Source: Saprospiraceae bacterium (lineage in GTDB: Bacteria > Bacteroidota > Bacteroidia > Chitinophagales > Saprospiraceae). From it: a stretch of DNA of 36,180 nt. Position numbers and translations under genes: made by a program. The notes below the pieces were generated by a model. It did no database searches and was not told the origin of the DNA. It saw only the letters and a list, made by a program, of their open reading frames with translations. Location: contig JAIPBL010000063.1 of NCBI GenBank assembly GCA_021739645.1, forward strand, positions 1-36,180, written 5' to 3'. Below are positions 1 to 7,450 of the stretch, piece after piece (position 1 is the stretch's first letter; each line of letters starts with the position of its first letter).

Positions 1-65
1 ACCCCATCGTCAAAAAGGGTAAGAAAAAAGAGAAAATCAAGCTTCTGACCGAAAAATCGGAGTGA
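1..65 (+). CDS. 3' end of an unidentified gene (partial)
   Basis: An open frame enters from the left edge and stops at TGA 63-65. The visible C-terminus is about 20 residues and very lysine-rich (PIVKKGKKKEKIKLL, then TEKSE). This is too little to name a family; a basic tail of this kind is common in many proteins. The next gene begins about 45 bp downstream on the same strand. It is not certain this frame is real, but it is the only frame open from the window edge to a stop with protein-like composition. Confidence 0.4.
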   Translation, partial: PIVKKGKKKEKIKLLTEKSE

Positions 66-110
66 GCTTGACTTCAAATAGTTTCATTTTTCTCGGCAGC
101 CCGTTGGCTG

Positions 111-3100
111 GTGATAGAAAAGTGTCCAAAGTCTAATACAACAGTATCCTCGGAAATAAGCACTAATAACGACCAAGATTTTTGGCGTATCCCAATAGAG
201 GGAGCCGGAACTTTGACGCTCACGCTTTTTGACCTTCCGTTTAACTATCAATTACAATTGATGGGTTCCTCGTCTGGTCTGCCTAAATACTCTTCAAATA
301 CAGGCACCAACGAGGAAGTAATAACTTATCACTATGCTGGTACTAATCCAATTGATTTGTTTGCACTCGTCTATGGCGAAAGTGGAGCCTATGCCCCGTG
401 TAACAGCTATAAACTTCGCCTCGAATGGCAACCCGACGCCCCCTGCGTCGCCATTACCTTGTCCACGCAAACCACGCCCGCCAGCAGCGGCACATCGCAG
501 GACGGTTCAGTGCTGCTGAACATCACGGGCGGTCAGCCGCCGCTTGCCATTCTCTGGTCGAACGGGCAGACCACGCAAGACCTGACCAATGTGCCAGCCG
601 GGTCTTATTCTGTCACGGTCACGGGCGACGACGGTTGCACGAAAACAGCGACGGCTTATGTAGGCATATCGGGCAGTGCCGACCCTTATTGCAGCGGCAC
701 GGCCACGCTCACGCAGCCTTCGGGCAGCTTCTCCGATGGCAGTGGAAGCAGCAACGATTATGCAGCTTACAGCAATTGCAGATGGCTTATCAATCCAGCC
801 AATGCCACCAGCATCACCTTGTTTTTTCCCTTCTTCAACCTCAGCGGCGGCGATGTGGTGGAGGTCTATGATGGCAGTTCCGTCAATTCGCCTTTGCTGG
901 CCACATTGGACAATACGACCTTGACCAATATTTACCATTCCACGGGCGGAAGTATGTACGTCCGTTTCATTTCCGATGGCATTGACGAGGGGCAGGGCTG
1001 GACAGCAAGCTATACTTCAGAATCGAGCAGTGGTGGGCCGAAATTGGTAGCTTACGAGTACTGGTTCGGCGATGATGCCGCCGGACGGCAACAGGCATAT
1101 TATACGCCAGTTACCACCAAAAACCTCAATACATCTTTCAACACGGATGGGCTGGCGCAAGGGGTACATCGATTCCATATCCGCTTTCTGGATGAATACG
1201 ATAATTGGAGTTCGGTGCTGTCGCAATTCTTTGTGAAACAGCCCGTTGCCGAGCCGAACAATACGATTGAGGAATACGAATACTGGTTCGATGACGATTA
1301 CACCAACCGCAATTCGGGCGGCACATCGGGCGAGCAGACCTTTGAACTGAACGAGACCGTTTACGAATCGGCACAATTGGTGAACGGCGTTCACCGCTTC
1401 CATGTCCGCTTCAAGGACCGGGCGGGCAATTGGAGTTCGGTGCTGTCGCAGTTTTTCGTGCGGCAGCCGGGCGGCGGCAACTTCCCGAACAAGGTTGCAG
1501 CCTACCGCTACTGGTTCGACCTGAGCGATGCCGCCATGAACAACGTGACGCTGCCAAGCCCCGTCAATCCTTATGAGTTGTCGCCTTCGATTGCGGCGAA
1601 CAGCCTCAGCGACGGGCAGCACTCGGTGCATTTTCAGTTCTTGGACATCAATGGCAATTGGAGTTCTGTGCTGTCGGAGACTTTTGAAAAAACTGCCGCC
1701 ACGGTAGCCGTTTTCACCTACGCAAATGTACCCTGCACCAATGGTCAGGTGGCATTTACCAATACAAGCACTGGGGCAAACACTTGGCTTTGGCAATTCG
1801 GCGACGGTGGCACTTCCACCTCGGCATCGCCTACCCACCAGTACGCAACAAATGGCACGTACACGGTTACGCTGACCGCTACGAACAGTGCCTCTGGTGC
1901 ATCCAATACGCTATCGAGCCAAGTGCAGGTGACGAACACGGCCATCACGGCAACGATTACGCCACAAGGGTCAACCCAGCTTTGCCAGGGGCAGTCTGTA
2001 TCGTTGCAGGCAAACACTGGCTCAGGCTTCACCTATCAATGGAAGCTCAACGGAACGGATATAGTGGGAGCCACCGCTTCGACATACACTGCCACGCAGA
2101 CAGGCGATTACCGGGTGGTGGTGACGAGTGGACCTAATTGTTCGGCGACTTCGTTGGCAACACTGGTAAGCGTAAATGCTGCCCCATCGGCAACTGCGAC
2201 ACCTGTCGGTGCTCCCACAGTTTGCGCCGGAAATACGGTCACGCTGAACGCCAACACGGGTACTGGCTTGACGTGGCAGTGGCAATTGAACGGTGGCAAT
2301 ATCGCTGGCGCAACGGCCAGCAGCTATGCTACAAATACAGGTGGCAACTACACCGTTGTCGTGACGAATGCCATCAACTGCACAGCGGTTTCCTCGCCTG
2401 TGAATGTGGTGATAAACGCTTTGCCCACCATAGCTGCCACGGCAAATGACCTTTCGTTGTGCCTTGGTCAATCTGCCACGCTCACTGGTTCGGGTGGTAT
2501 CACCTATACTTGGCAGCCCGGTAACCTTAGCGGTACGCCTGTTATTGTTTCACCTACAGTCAGCACCGTGTACACGGTATCAGGCACGGACGCCAATGGA
2601 TGCTCCAATCAAGGTACCGTTTCAATTATCGTACTTGCATTGCCAACCATTTCTGCCGATGCCACCAATGCCGCCTTTTGCATTGGTGGCTCGACCGACC
2701 TAACCGCCAATGGTGGGGTCAATTACCTTTGGCAGCCAGGCAATTTGATTGACCCGGCAATAAACGTAGCGCCTACTGCAACGACGAACTACTCAGTAGT
2801 TGGCACGGATGCCAATGGCTGCTCCAACTCGGCAACGGTGCAGGTGACTGTTTACCCGCTGCCGACAATTGTTGTTTCCGACCTTGGTATTTGCATGGGT
2901 GAAAGCGGTCAGCTTTCCGCTTCTGGTGCGGTTAATTATAGCTGGTCACCAACTGCCGGATTGGACAATCCCAATATTCCAAACCCGGTTGCTTCGCCAA
3001 CGATGACGACCGTTTATACGGTTACAGGTACCGATGCCAACACATGCGTAGGCTACGAAGAAGTGACAGTTACTGTGAATGATTTGCCCGTAGTTGACCT

Positions 3101-3572
3101 TGGCCCTAATGTCATCATTTGTGAGAATGCCACCTTGGCGCTCCATGCCGGGGTAGGTTTTTCAGAATATCTCTGGTCAACTGGCGCTACCACGGAAGAA
3201 ATGACGGTGGCAGGTGGAGCTTATTCGGTAACGGTTGTTGACCAAAACGGATGCAGTGCTGTGGATGAAATTATCATCACGGAAGAGGTGTGCAATGCTA
3301 CAATCAATGCATTAAATAACAACCAGGTACAACTGTATCCCAACCCAAACAATGGCAACTTCATGCTGTCTATCATCTCCGAAGTATCGGGCGAGCTGAC
3401 ACTTGAGATTTTCAACCCATTGGGGCAAGCCATAGCGAAGGTTGAGACCATCAAGTCAGAGCGAAATTTCAGTCATGAATTTGCATTGGCTGGGTTACCG
3501 CCTTCGGTTTATGTTTTGAAGGTTCGATTGAAGGGGGTGAGCTATTGGAAGACGTTTGTGGTGCAGCAGTAA
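111..3572 (+). CDS. Multidomain T9SS cargo protein (PPC-SprB-CUB-PKD-Ig-like-CTD), apparently 5'-truncated
   Basis: Surface or secreted protein exported by the type IX system. In order: a partial bacterial pre-peptidase C-terminal (PPC) domain (residues ~1-105, NNDQDFW); a SprB-like repeat (~110-185, ending PAGSYSVTVTGDDGC); a CUB-like domain (~193-302); three ~70-residue repeats with YWF and GNWSSVLS motifs (~307-527); a PKD domain (~530-607, WQFGDGGT); several Ig-like/PKD-like modules with CxGQS-type starts; and a type A sorting domain at the end (LYPNPNNGNF). The only plausible start is GTG 111; the frame is closed by TGA at 69-71. No signal peptide is present and the protein begins inside the PPC domain, yet T9SS cargo needs Sec export first. 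The gene is therefore probably truncated or rearranged at its 5' end. The rest of the frame is intact, so the loss may be recent. Confidence 0.8.
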   Translation: MIEKCPKSNTTVSSEISTNNDQDFWRIPIEGAGTLTLTLFDLPFNYQLQLMGSSSGLPKYSSNTGTNEEVITYHYAGTNPIDLFALVYGESGAYAPCNSYKLRLEWQPDAPCVAITLSTQTTPASSGTSQDGSVLLNITGGQPPLAILWSNGQTTQDLTNVPAGSYSVTVTGDDGCTKTATAYVGISGSADPYCSGTATLTQPSGSFSDGSGSSNDYAAYSNCRWLINPANATSITLFFPFFNLSGGDVVEVYDGSSVNSPLLATLDNTTLTNIYHSTGGSMYVRFISDGIDEGQGWTASYTSESSSGGPKLVAYEYWFGDDAAGRQQAYYTPVTTKNLNTSFNTDGLAQGVHRFHIRFLDEYDNWSSVLSQFFVKQPVAEPNNTIEEYEYWFDDDYTNRNSGGTSGEQTFELNETVYESAQLVNGVHRFHVRFKDRAGNWSSVLSQFFVRQPGGGNFPNKVAAYRYWFDLSDAAMNNVTLPSPVNPYELSPSIAANSLSDGQHSVHFQFLDINGNWSSVLSETFEKTAATVAVFTYANVPCTNGQVAFTNTSTGANTWLWQFGDGGTSTSASPTHQYATNGTYTVTLTATNSASGASNTLSSQVQVTNTAITATITPQGSTQLCQGQSVSLQANTGSGFTYQWKLNGTDIVGATASTYTATQTGDYRVVVTSGPNCSATSLATLVSVNAAPSATATPVGAPTVCAGNTVTLNANTGTGLTWQWQLNGGNIAGATASSYATNTGGNYTVVVTNAINCTAVSSPVNVVINALPTIAATANDLSLCLGQSATLTGSGGITYTWQPGNLSGTPVIVSPTVSTVYTVSGTDANGCSNQGTVSIIVLALPTISADATNAAFCIGGSTDLTANGGVNYLWQPGNLIDPAINVAPTATTNYSVVGTDANGCSNSATVQVTVYPLPTIVVSDLGICMGESGQLSASGAVNYSWSPTAGLDNPNIPNPVASPTMTTVYTVTGTDANTCVGYEEVTVTVNDLPVVDLGPNVIICENATLALHAGVGFSEYLWSTGATTEEMTVAGGAYSVTVVDQNGCSAVDEIIITEEVCNATINALNNNQVQLYPNPNNGNFMLSIISEVSGELTLEIFNPLGQAIAKVETIKSERNFSHEFALAGLPPSVYVLKVRLKGVSYWKTFVVQQ

Positions 3573-3584
3573 AGTTTTGGAACA

Positions 3585-3619
3585 GAGGGTTGACAAACTT
3601 CTAAAATTTGTCAACCCTC
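3585..3619. terminator. Perfect 13-bp hairpin between convergent genes
   Basis: Arms 3585-3597 and 3607-3619 (gagggttgacaaa and its exact complement) enclose a 9-nt loop. It lies 12 bp after the stop of the T9SS protein and 7 bp from the stop of the convergent metal transporter gene, so it probably ends both transcripts. There is no long T-tract on either side. Confidence 0.65.
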
Positions 3620-3626
3620 CGCCCAA

Positions 3627-4310
3627 TTATGAAAACATCCCCTCCAGCACATTGCCAGCAAAATAGGCAAGTATGGCAGCTCCGCTTCCCAGCGCCAAGG
3701 TTTGTGTCACTCCTTTCCAAAGTGGTTGTTCGCCCACATAACTTTTTAGTAAGCCAATACAGGCAAACGCCAGTGCTGTCATCAGCCCTGAGACAAGGAA
3801 CAGGTCTTGGGAAATTTTGGTAAAATAATCTAACAGGTAAATTGTCAGGGGAACTAGGCCAACCAAGTTAAAAGCTATAAAAGTGACCATCGCCTTGGAA
3901 AGTGGGGAGCGGGAACCTGGCGTCAGGTTCAGTTCGTCTTTCATCATGGTATCGACCCAAACGTCTTTGTCGGAAGTGATGGCTTTTACCACCGTCTCCA
4001 ACGTGGTACCACTCAACCCTTTTTTGATAAAAATCTGTCTGATTTCTTCCCGGCCTTCTTCAGGGTTGTGTTCAACTTCGAGGTACTCCAGGCGCCTGTA
4101 TTTTTCGTAGGTATGATTTTCAGAATGATTGGCGAGGTAGCTGCCAACGCTCATCGAGAAGCCATCGGCAATCAGGTTGGCAAAGCCAAGGATGATGACC
4201 ACCGAGCTGTCCAATCCCGCACCAGCAGCACCGGCCACTACTGCGAAGGTGGTGACAATGCCGTCCATTCCACCATAGACGAACTCGGCGAGATAATCTT
4301 GTAGTTTCAT
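3627..4310 (-). CDS. VIT1/CCC1 family Fe2+/Mn2+ transporter
   Basis: Integral membrane transporter of the vacuolar iron transporter family (227 aa, usual bacterial length), expected to move Fe2+ or Mn2+ across the inner membrane. Visible marks are the N-terminal [19 protein letters not shown] helix, the second helix [17 protein letters not shown] with its conserved Asp/Met residues, a charged cytoplasmic metal-binding stretch (about residues 65-135, rich in Glu: [15 protein letters not shown]), and three further hydrophobic segments to the C-terminus. It is the last gene of a leftward group after two CBS genes, with an inverted repeat in the 86-bp gap. Export or storage of iron/manganese would fit the stress island, but the direction of transport is inferred from the family. 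Confidence 0.85.
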   Translation of the reverse strand: MKLQDYLAEFVYGGMDGIVTTFAVVAGAAGAGLDSSVVIILGFANLIADGFSMSVGSYLANHSENHTYEKYRRLEYLEVEHNPEEGREEIRQIFIKKGLSGTTLETVVKAITSDKDVWVDTMMKDELNLTPGSRSPLSKAMVTFIAFNLVGLVPLTIYLLDYFTKISQDLFLVSGLMTALAFACIGLLKSYVGEQPLWKGVTQTLALGSGAAILAYFAGNVLEGMFS

Positions 4311-4337
4311 TTTTTAGCGGGTGAAGTAATGCCTGAA

Positions 4338-4394
4338 GTTCGGCAGTTGGCAGTCAGGGTCGTGGTAGCAGTTCCTGACTGCCAACTGTCGAAC
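4338..4394. repeat. Imperfect 21-bp inverted repeat of the cagttggcagtc family
   Basis: Arms 4338-4358 and 4374-4394 pair with one mismatch around a 15-nt loop. The arms are internally repetitive (ggcagttggcagtc). The right arm runs to the stop codon of the CBS gene (TAG, 4397-4399). A 20-bp string from it, actgccaactgtcgaactgc (4378-4397), recurs exactly at 31936-31955 inside the helicase gene. Probable terminator or dispersed repeat. Confidence 0.7.
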
Positions 4395-4396
4395 TG

Positions 4397-4843
4397 CTAA
4401 CTCAAAAGAGCCGGTTCCATGAAGGCGAAATTCAGCATGTCGAAAGTGGTGACAATGCCCACCAGTTTTTTCTGGCGATCTACCACGGGGATGGCATGAA
4501 AGAGGTTTTCCCGAAAATAGCCAGATGCAACGTCCACCGTGTCGTCCGGCTGGAGGGTCGCTACCTGTTTTGTCATGACCTCGCCCACCAGCAAGGAGCG
4601 CAGAATGGCCTTGTTGTACTCTATGCTTTTGTCCGTTTTAAAAAGCGTAAAGCCGTGCAGTATTTTCAAGTAATCCACTTTGCTGATGATGCCTATGACA
4701 TGGCTGTCGTCGTCAATGACAGGTATGTGGTGAATATTATGGATTTTGAACAGTTCATCTACCCGCTGCATGGTGTCGTCGGGGTGAACGAAGAATACAT
4801 CACGGGTCATGATGCTAGCGATGGAAGTGGTTCTGTCAAACAT
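4397..4843 (-). CDS. Tandem CBS-domain protein
   Basis: A 148-residue protein made of two CBS motifs (about 10-60 and 88-142) and nothing else. CBS pairs (Bateman modules) bind adenine nucleotides and sense energy charge. Characteristic strings are IMTRDVFFVHPDDTM, HHIPVIDDDSHVIGIIS and HAIPVVDRQKKLVGIVT. It is a paralogue of the next gene upstream (4911-5372) and of the CBS gene at 16452-16907, which shares the pattern of a first CBS ending in IISK(V/T)D followed by a 30-residue linker. It lies between another CBS gene and the metal transporter, in the same direction. The partner it regulates is unknown. Confidence 0.85.
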   Translation of the reverse strand: MFDRTTSIASIMTRDVFFVHPDDTMQRVDELFKIHNIHHIPVIDDDSHVIGIISKVDYLKILHGFTLFKTDKSIEYNKAILRSLLVGEVMTKQVATLQPDDTVDVASGYFRENLFHAIPVVDRQKKLVGIVTTFDMLNFAFMEPALLS

Positions 4844-4910
4844 GATTGGTGTTTTTTAGAGGTATGCTAATTCACTCGCCATGGCGCAGCAAATTGGAAT
4901 ACCTGTTTTT

Positions 4911-5372
4911 TTAACCTTCGTCATAGTTCTCTAGCTCCAATTGCTCTCCGATAGGGGAGGAAAAACTGTAAGCCAATAGGTCGTGAGCGGTGATGATGCC
5001 AACGAGTTGTCCATCGTCCACGATGGGCAGTGCATGAAACTTGTTGGCTAGAAAGATATCGGCAGCCAAGCCAACAGTGTCTTCGGCACTCAGTTGGAGC
5101 GGGTACTTCGTCATGATGTCCTCTGCCAGCAGGTGCTGGAACCGTGACTTCGTTTCCGAAGACCTCGTAGCCTCCACAGATAGCACGTATGCCACTTTGA
5201 AGAAATCCTCCCGGCTGATAATGCCGACAAGCTCACCGCTTTGCTTCGTGACGGGTACGTGATGAAAGCTGTTCCTTGAAAACAATTCCCGTACTTCGCC
5301 CAAGGTCGAATTCGGTTGAACGGTGACCGGGTTAGCGGTCATGATTTCTTGAACGGTGATATTCGGGTTCAT
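4911..5372 (-). CDS. Tandem CBS-domain protein
   Basis: Two CBS motifs fill the 153-residue protein (IMTANPVTVQPNSTLGEV, HHVPVTKQSGELVGIIS; IMTKYPLQLSAEDTVGL, HALPIVDDGQLVGIIT). The start at 5372 (MNPNITVQEIM) is chosen because CBS homology begins at once; an in-frame extension to 5456 would translate the upstream terminator hairpin. The gene lies 39 bp downstream of a strong terminator that follows the Hsp20 gene, so it depends on read-through or on its own promoter, which I could not identify. Adenine-nucleotide sensing is known for the family; the target here is unknown. Confidence 0.85.
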   Translation of the reverse strand: MNPNITVQEIMTANPVTVQPNSTLGEVRELFSRNSFHHVPVTKQSGELVGIISREDFFKVAYVLSVEATRSSETKSRFQHLLAEDIMTKYPLQLSAEDTVGLAADIFLANKFHALPIVDDGQLVGIITAHDLLAYSFSSPIGEQLELENYDEG

Positions 5373-5411
5373 CTTTGTTGTGTTTAGAAGGTGTATAAAA
5401 ATGTGCAGTGT

Positions 5412-5449
5412 AAAAAAAAACCGGAAGCCACCTTGCGGCCGGCCTCCGG
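5412..5449 (-). terminator. Rho-independent terminator after hsp20
   Basis: Read on the minus strand, the stem ccggaggcc / ggcttccgg (one wobble) is followed by nine T residues (complement of 5412-5420). It lies 42 bp past the stop of the Hsp20 gene at 5492-5947 and just before the CBS genes. Confidence 0.85.
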
Positions 5450-5491
5450 GATACACCTCTCACATTGAAGAATGAGTTTTTGTGCCGGTGG

Positions 5492-5947
5492 TCAAGAAAC
5501 TTTGACCACCTTGGCCGGTTCTTCTTTTTGAACTTTAACTTTTGGAACTTCAATTTTCAGGATACCGTCGTTGTACGTGGCCTTTATAGCCTCGTCTCTG
5601 ACGTTCTCTGGAAGCCAGAAGGAACGGCTGAATGCCTGATAATTGAACTCCTTGCGAGTGTAGCTATCGTCTTTTTCTTCCTTCTCTTCCTTGGTCTCGG
5701 CACTGATGCACAGATGCCCATCTTTTACCTCAACCTTGAAGTCGTCTTTTTTCATGCCGGGGGCAGCTACCTCCAGCTTGTATGCTTCCTTCGTCTCTTT
5801 GACGTTGACGGAGGGCGTCGTCATTTCAAAAGTGGGCAACCACCTTTTGTCAAAAAAGTCGTCGTCCCTTAAAAAATTCGAGGCCCAGTCCGGCATGTTC
5901 AATACAGGAAGCAATTCGTTTCGATTTTTCCATTTAATGATTGACAT
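5492..5947 (-). CDS. Small heat shock protein (Hsp20/alpha-crystallin)
   Basis: ATP-independent holdase chaperone that keeps unfolding proteins soluble; forms cytoplasmic oligomers. The start MSIIKWKNRNELLP at 5947 gives 151 aa, typical for the family. The alpha-crystallin domain spans about residues 45-140 (TPSVNVKETKEAYKLEVAAPG, then KEFNYQAFSRSFWLPE and the hallmark AxxxxGIL as ATYNDGILKIEVPK). A C-terminal I-x-V-like tail is present. Longer in-frame starts up to 6112 are rejected: the predicted transcription start is near 6104, after two TGAC-type operators. It ends at a strong terminator. The two upstream operators predict tight induction with the other island genes. Confidence 0.92.
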   Translation of the reverse strand: MSIIKWKNRNELLPVLNMPDWASNFLRDDDFFDKRWLPTFEMTTPSVNVKETKEAYKLEVAAPGMKKDDFKVEVKDGHLCISAETKEEKEEKDDSYTRKEFNYQAFSRSFWLPENVRDEAIKATYNDGILKIEVPKVKVQKEEPAKVVKVS

Positions 5948-6109
5948 AACATACCAGTTTTGTAAGGCATCAAGTTGGGCAAATGGGCAAATACCCAAGT
6001 CATCCCAAATCCGGTCTTCGGGGGCAAGCCCATCGGGGGGCGAATGCCCTGAATATTGTCCATTTACCTTTCTCTCAAACCCGGTTTTTAACCTCTTTTG
6101 ATTATGTAG

Positions 6110-6175
6110 CAAAAGTAAATTGGATGCCCTTGGCTTTAAATGACTTCTATCAATCGCCTAGTTGACTTATATCAA
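6110..6175 (-). promoter_or_regulatory. hsp20 promoter with tandem TGAC-N4-GTCA type operators
   Basis: On the minus strand a perfect Bacteroidota -7 element TACTTTTG occupies 6117-6110. Upstream are two palindromic sites: 6141-6152 (TGACTTCTATCA) and 6162-6175 (TTGACTTATATCAA). Their centres are 36.5 and 58.5 bp from the last G of the -7 element. If transcription starts about 6 nt further on, these are -42.5 and -64.5, class II and class I activator positions. The predicted leader is about 157 nt. Most of the 314-bp gene-free stretch 5948-6261 is this promoter and leader; I see no gene in it. Confidence 0.65.
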
Positions 6176-6261
6176 AAGCAATATTTCTTCTTATGATTTC
6201 AAATGACAGGGTCAGTTCTTTAACTCACCCTTAAAAGTGAAGGTGCGCTGGGAACTTAGCC

Positions 6262-6708
6262 TCAGCTCACCATGACCTGACGAGCCAGTTTGTCCAGCGG
6301 TGTTGCTTCTTTAAAAAAACTAATCCGGAGGACACCGTTTTCGCACTTGGCCTCCATGTGCTCGGCTTGGAAACCGTCAGCCAGCTTGAACTTTCGCTCA
6401 AACGAGTCCATTGAAAATTCTTCCATGATGCACTCCACGCCTGTTTTTTCCAAACGGTGCGGCTTTTCGCCCTTTACGATTAAAGTTCTGCCCTTGAGCA
6501 CTATTTCGAGGTCGTCCTTTGTAAATCCAGGCACGGAAACTTCCAGCACTACCTTCTCTTCTTGTTTAGAAACATTGGTTGGCGGCATTTCATGCCAAGG
6601 AATATCAAAAGGAGAACGGCCAAGAAAATGGCTAGAATCTATCAGCGGACTGTACCGCTCGCCCATCCAGTCGAAGGTGTGGCTGCGAAGATTTGGTCTC
6701 CATCTCAT
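6262..6708 (-). CDS. Small heat shock protein (Hsp20), second copy, divergent
   Basis: A second Hsp20-like holdase (148 aa from ATG 6708, MRWRPNL). The crystallin domain covers about residues 42-140: PPTNVSKQEEKVVLEVSVPG, TLIVKGEK, the FERKFKLADGF strand, and CENGVLRISFFK in place of the usual AxxxxGVL. It is clearly different from the 5492-5947 protein, so this is an old duplication or separate acquisition. An in-frame extension to 6888 is rejected because the operator and predicted start of transcription (about 6820) lie inside it. It is followed leftward by the first hsp20 promoter and preceded by the eRF1-like gene; each has its own operator, so they are separate transcription units of one regulon. 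Confidence 0.88.
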   Translation of the reverse strand: MRWRPNLRSHTFDWMGERYSPLIDSSHFLGRSPFDIPWHEMPPTNVSKQEEKVVLEVSVPGFTKDDLEIVLKGRTLIVKGEKPHRLEKTGVECIMEEFSMDSFERKFKLADGFQAEHMEAKCENGVLRISFFKEATPLDKLARQVMVS

Positions 6709-6825
6709 GATGCAAATATTTAGGTTTCGACATCCGGTGGCCATATTCCCCTGCATCTTCATCAGCTCCCACGCTTTGGCCGAAACAGGTGATTTAATGC
6801 TGCAAAGTTCCTTGGATTCAAAGCT

Positions 6826-6868
6826 CAAAGCATTGTTTCTTGTCAATCGGTTCTGGTGACTTTTGTCA
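6826..6868 (-). promoter_or_regulatory. Promoter/operator of second hsp20
   Basis: A perfect palindrome TGACTTTTGTCA (6857-6868) lies upstream of a weak -7 element ATGCTTTG (6833-6826, minus strand). The centre-to-G distance is 36.5 bp, identical to the other class II sites in this window. Predicted start near 6820, leader about 112 nt. The poor -7 element fits an activator-dependent promoter. Confidence 0.6.
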
Positions 6869-6894
6869 GCGAAGAAGGACGGAAACATCCTTTT

Positions 6895-7311
6895 TCAATT
6901 GGCCTCGAAAAAGCTTTTTACATAAGCTACCTTTTGATTTTCAGTCATGCTGTCTGCCGTTAGCACGGCCTTCAGGTCTGAATTGAAATGGTTTGGATCC
7001 GTTTTTATGGCACTGACCAACAAATCCTTTGCCTCGCCTGGTCCGAAGATGACCACCTCATCAGCATCCCGGACATTCTCGATGATTTTGGAGAAATAAC
7101 TCTTCTCCTCATTGCGCCGGCGATTTTCAAAAGTCTTCTCGGATACACCGGCCATGATGCCGCCCGCTTTTCCGCGGTTTTGCATTCCGCCCCTCGCTTT
7201 TGAAGTGTCCACGTCAGAATCTATTTTCCGGAACTGCTTCAACTCTCCGTCCAACAGTTCGATGAAATTGGCTTCCTTGTAGTCGAGCCAAATGCCTGTT
7301 TGCTTTTTCAT
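6895..7311 (-). CDS. eRF1/host-attachment-like protein
   Basis: A 138-residue protein starting MKKQTGIWLDYKEANFIELL at 7311. It has the layout of bacterial eRF1-domain-like proteins (BaeRF/host attachment group): an N-terminal strand with an Asp, a charged middle (RRRNEEKSYFSKIIENVRDA), then VVIFGPGEAKDLLVSAI, the GPG(E/X)AK-like motif of that fold, and a C-terminal helix. Such proteins are suspected to interact with stalled or dormant ribosomes, but no function is established for this one. An in-frame start at 7365 is rejected because the -7 element lies inside it. It has its own promoter with a TGACTTTTGTCA operator, so it belongs to the same regulon as the neighbouring Hsp20 genes. Confidence 0.55.
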   Translation of the reverse strand: MKKQTGIWLDYKEANFIELLDGELKQFRKIDSDVDTSKARGGMQNRGKAGGIMAGVSEKTFENRRRNEEKSYFSKIIENVRDADEVVIFGPGEAKDLLVSAIKTDPNHFNSDLKAVLTADSMTENQKVAYVKSFFEAN

Positions 7312-7334
7312 GACAAATTTATTTTGATGAAAAA

Positions 7335-7399
7335 CAAAGCTACCGAGCGCCTTTGCTAAAGGCAATGAGCCTAATTAAGCGATTGAATGACTTTTGTCA
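7335..7399 (-). promoter_or_regulatory. Promoter/operator of eRF1-like gene
   Basis: A perfect palindrome TGACTTTTGTCA (7388-7399) and a perfect -7 element TAGCTTTG (7342-7335, minus strand). Centre-to-G distance is 58.5 bp, the same as the distal site of the first hsp20 promoter. A degenerate copy (TGAGCCTAATTA, 7366-7377) falls exactly at the 36.5-bp position, so the layout may again be tandem. The leader would be only about 18 nt. Confidence 0.6.
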
Positions 7400-7450
7400 G
7401 GGTGACAAAACAGCCAATAGAAGACAGGATTGGGATTGGGAAAAGCGTGG

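Noticed and set aside
1017-1838. Long minus-strand open frame inside the T9SS protein gene
   Set aside because: It has no recognisable domain and overlaps a region with clear repeated domain structure on the plus strand.
5948-6112. Longer start for the first Hsp20 protein
   Set aside because: The extra residues do not resemble Hsp20, and the -7 element at 6110-6117 puts the transcript start inside them.
6204-6214. TGACAGGGTCA as another regulon operator
   Set aside because: The spacer is 3 bp, not 4, and it lies about 100 bp from the predicted start, so it does not fit the fixed geometry.
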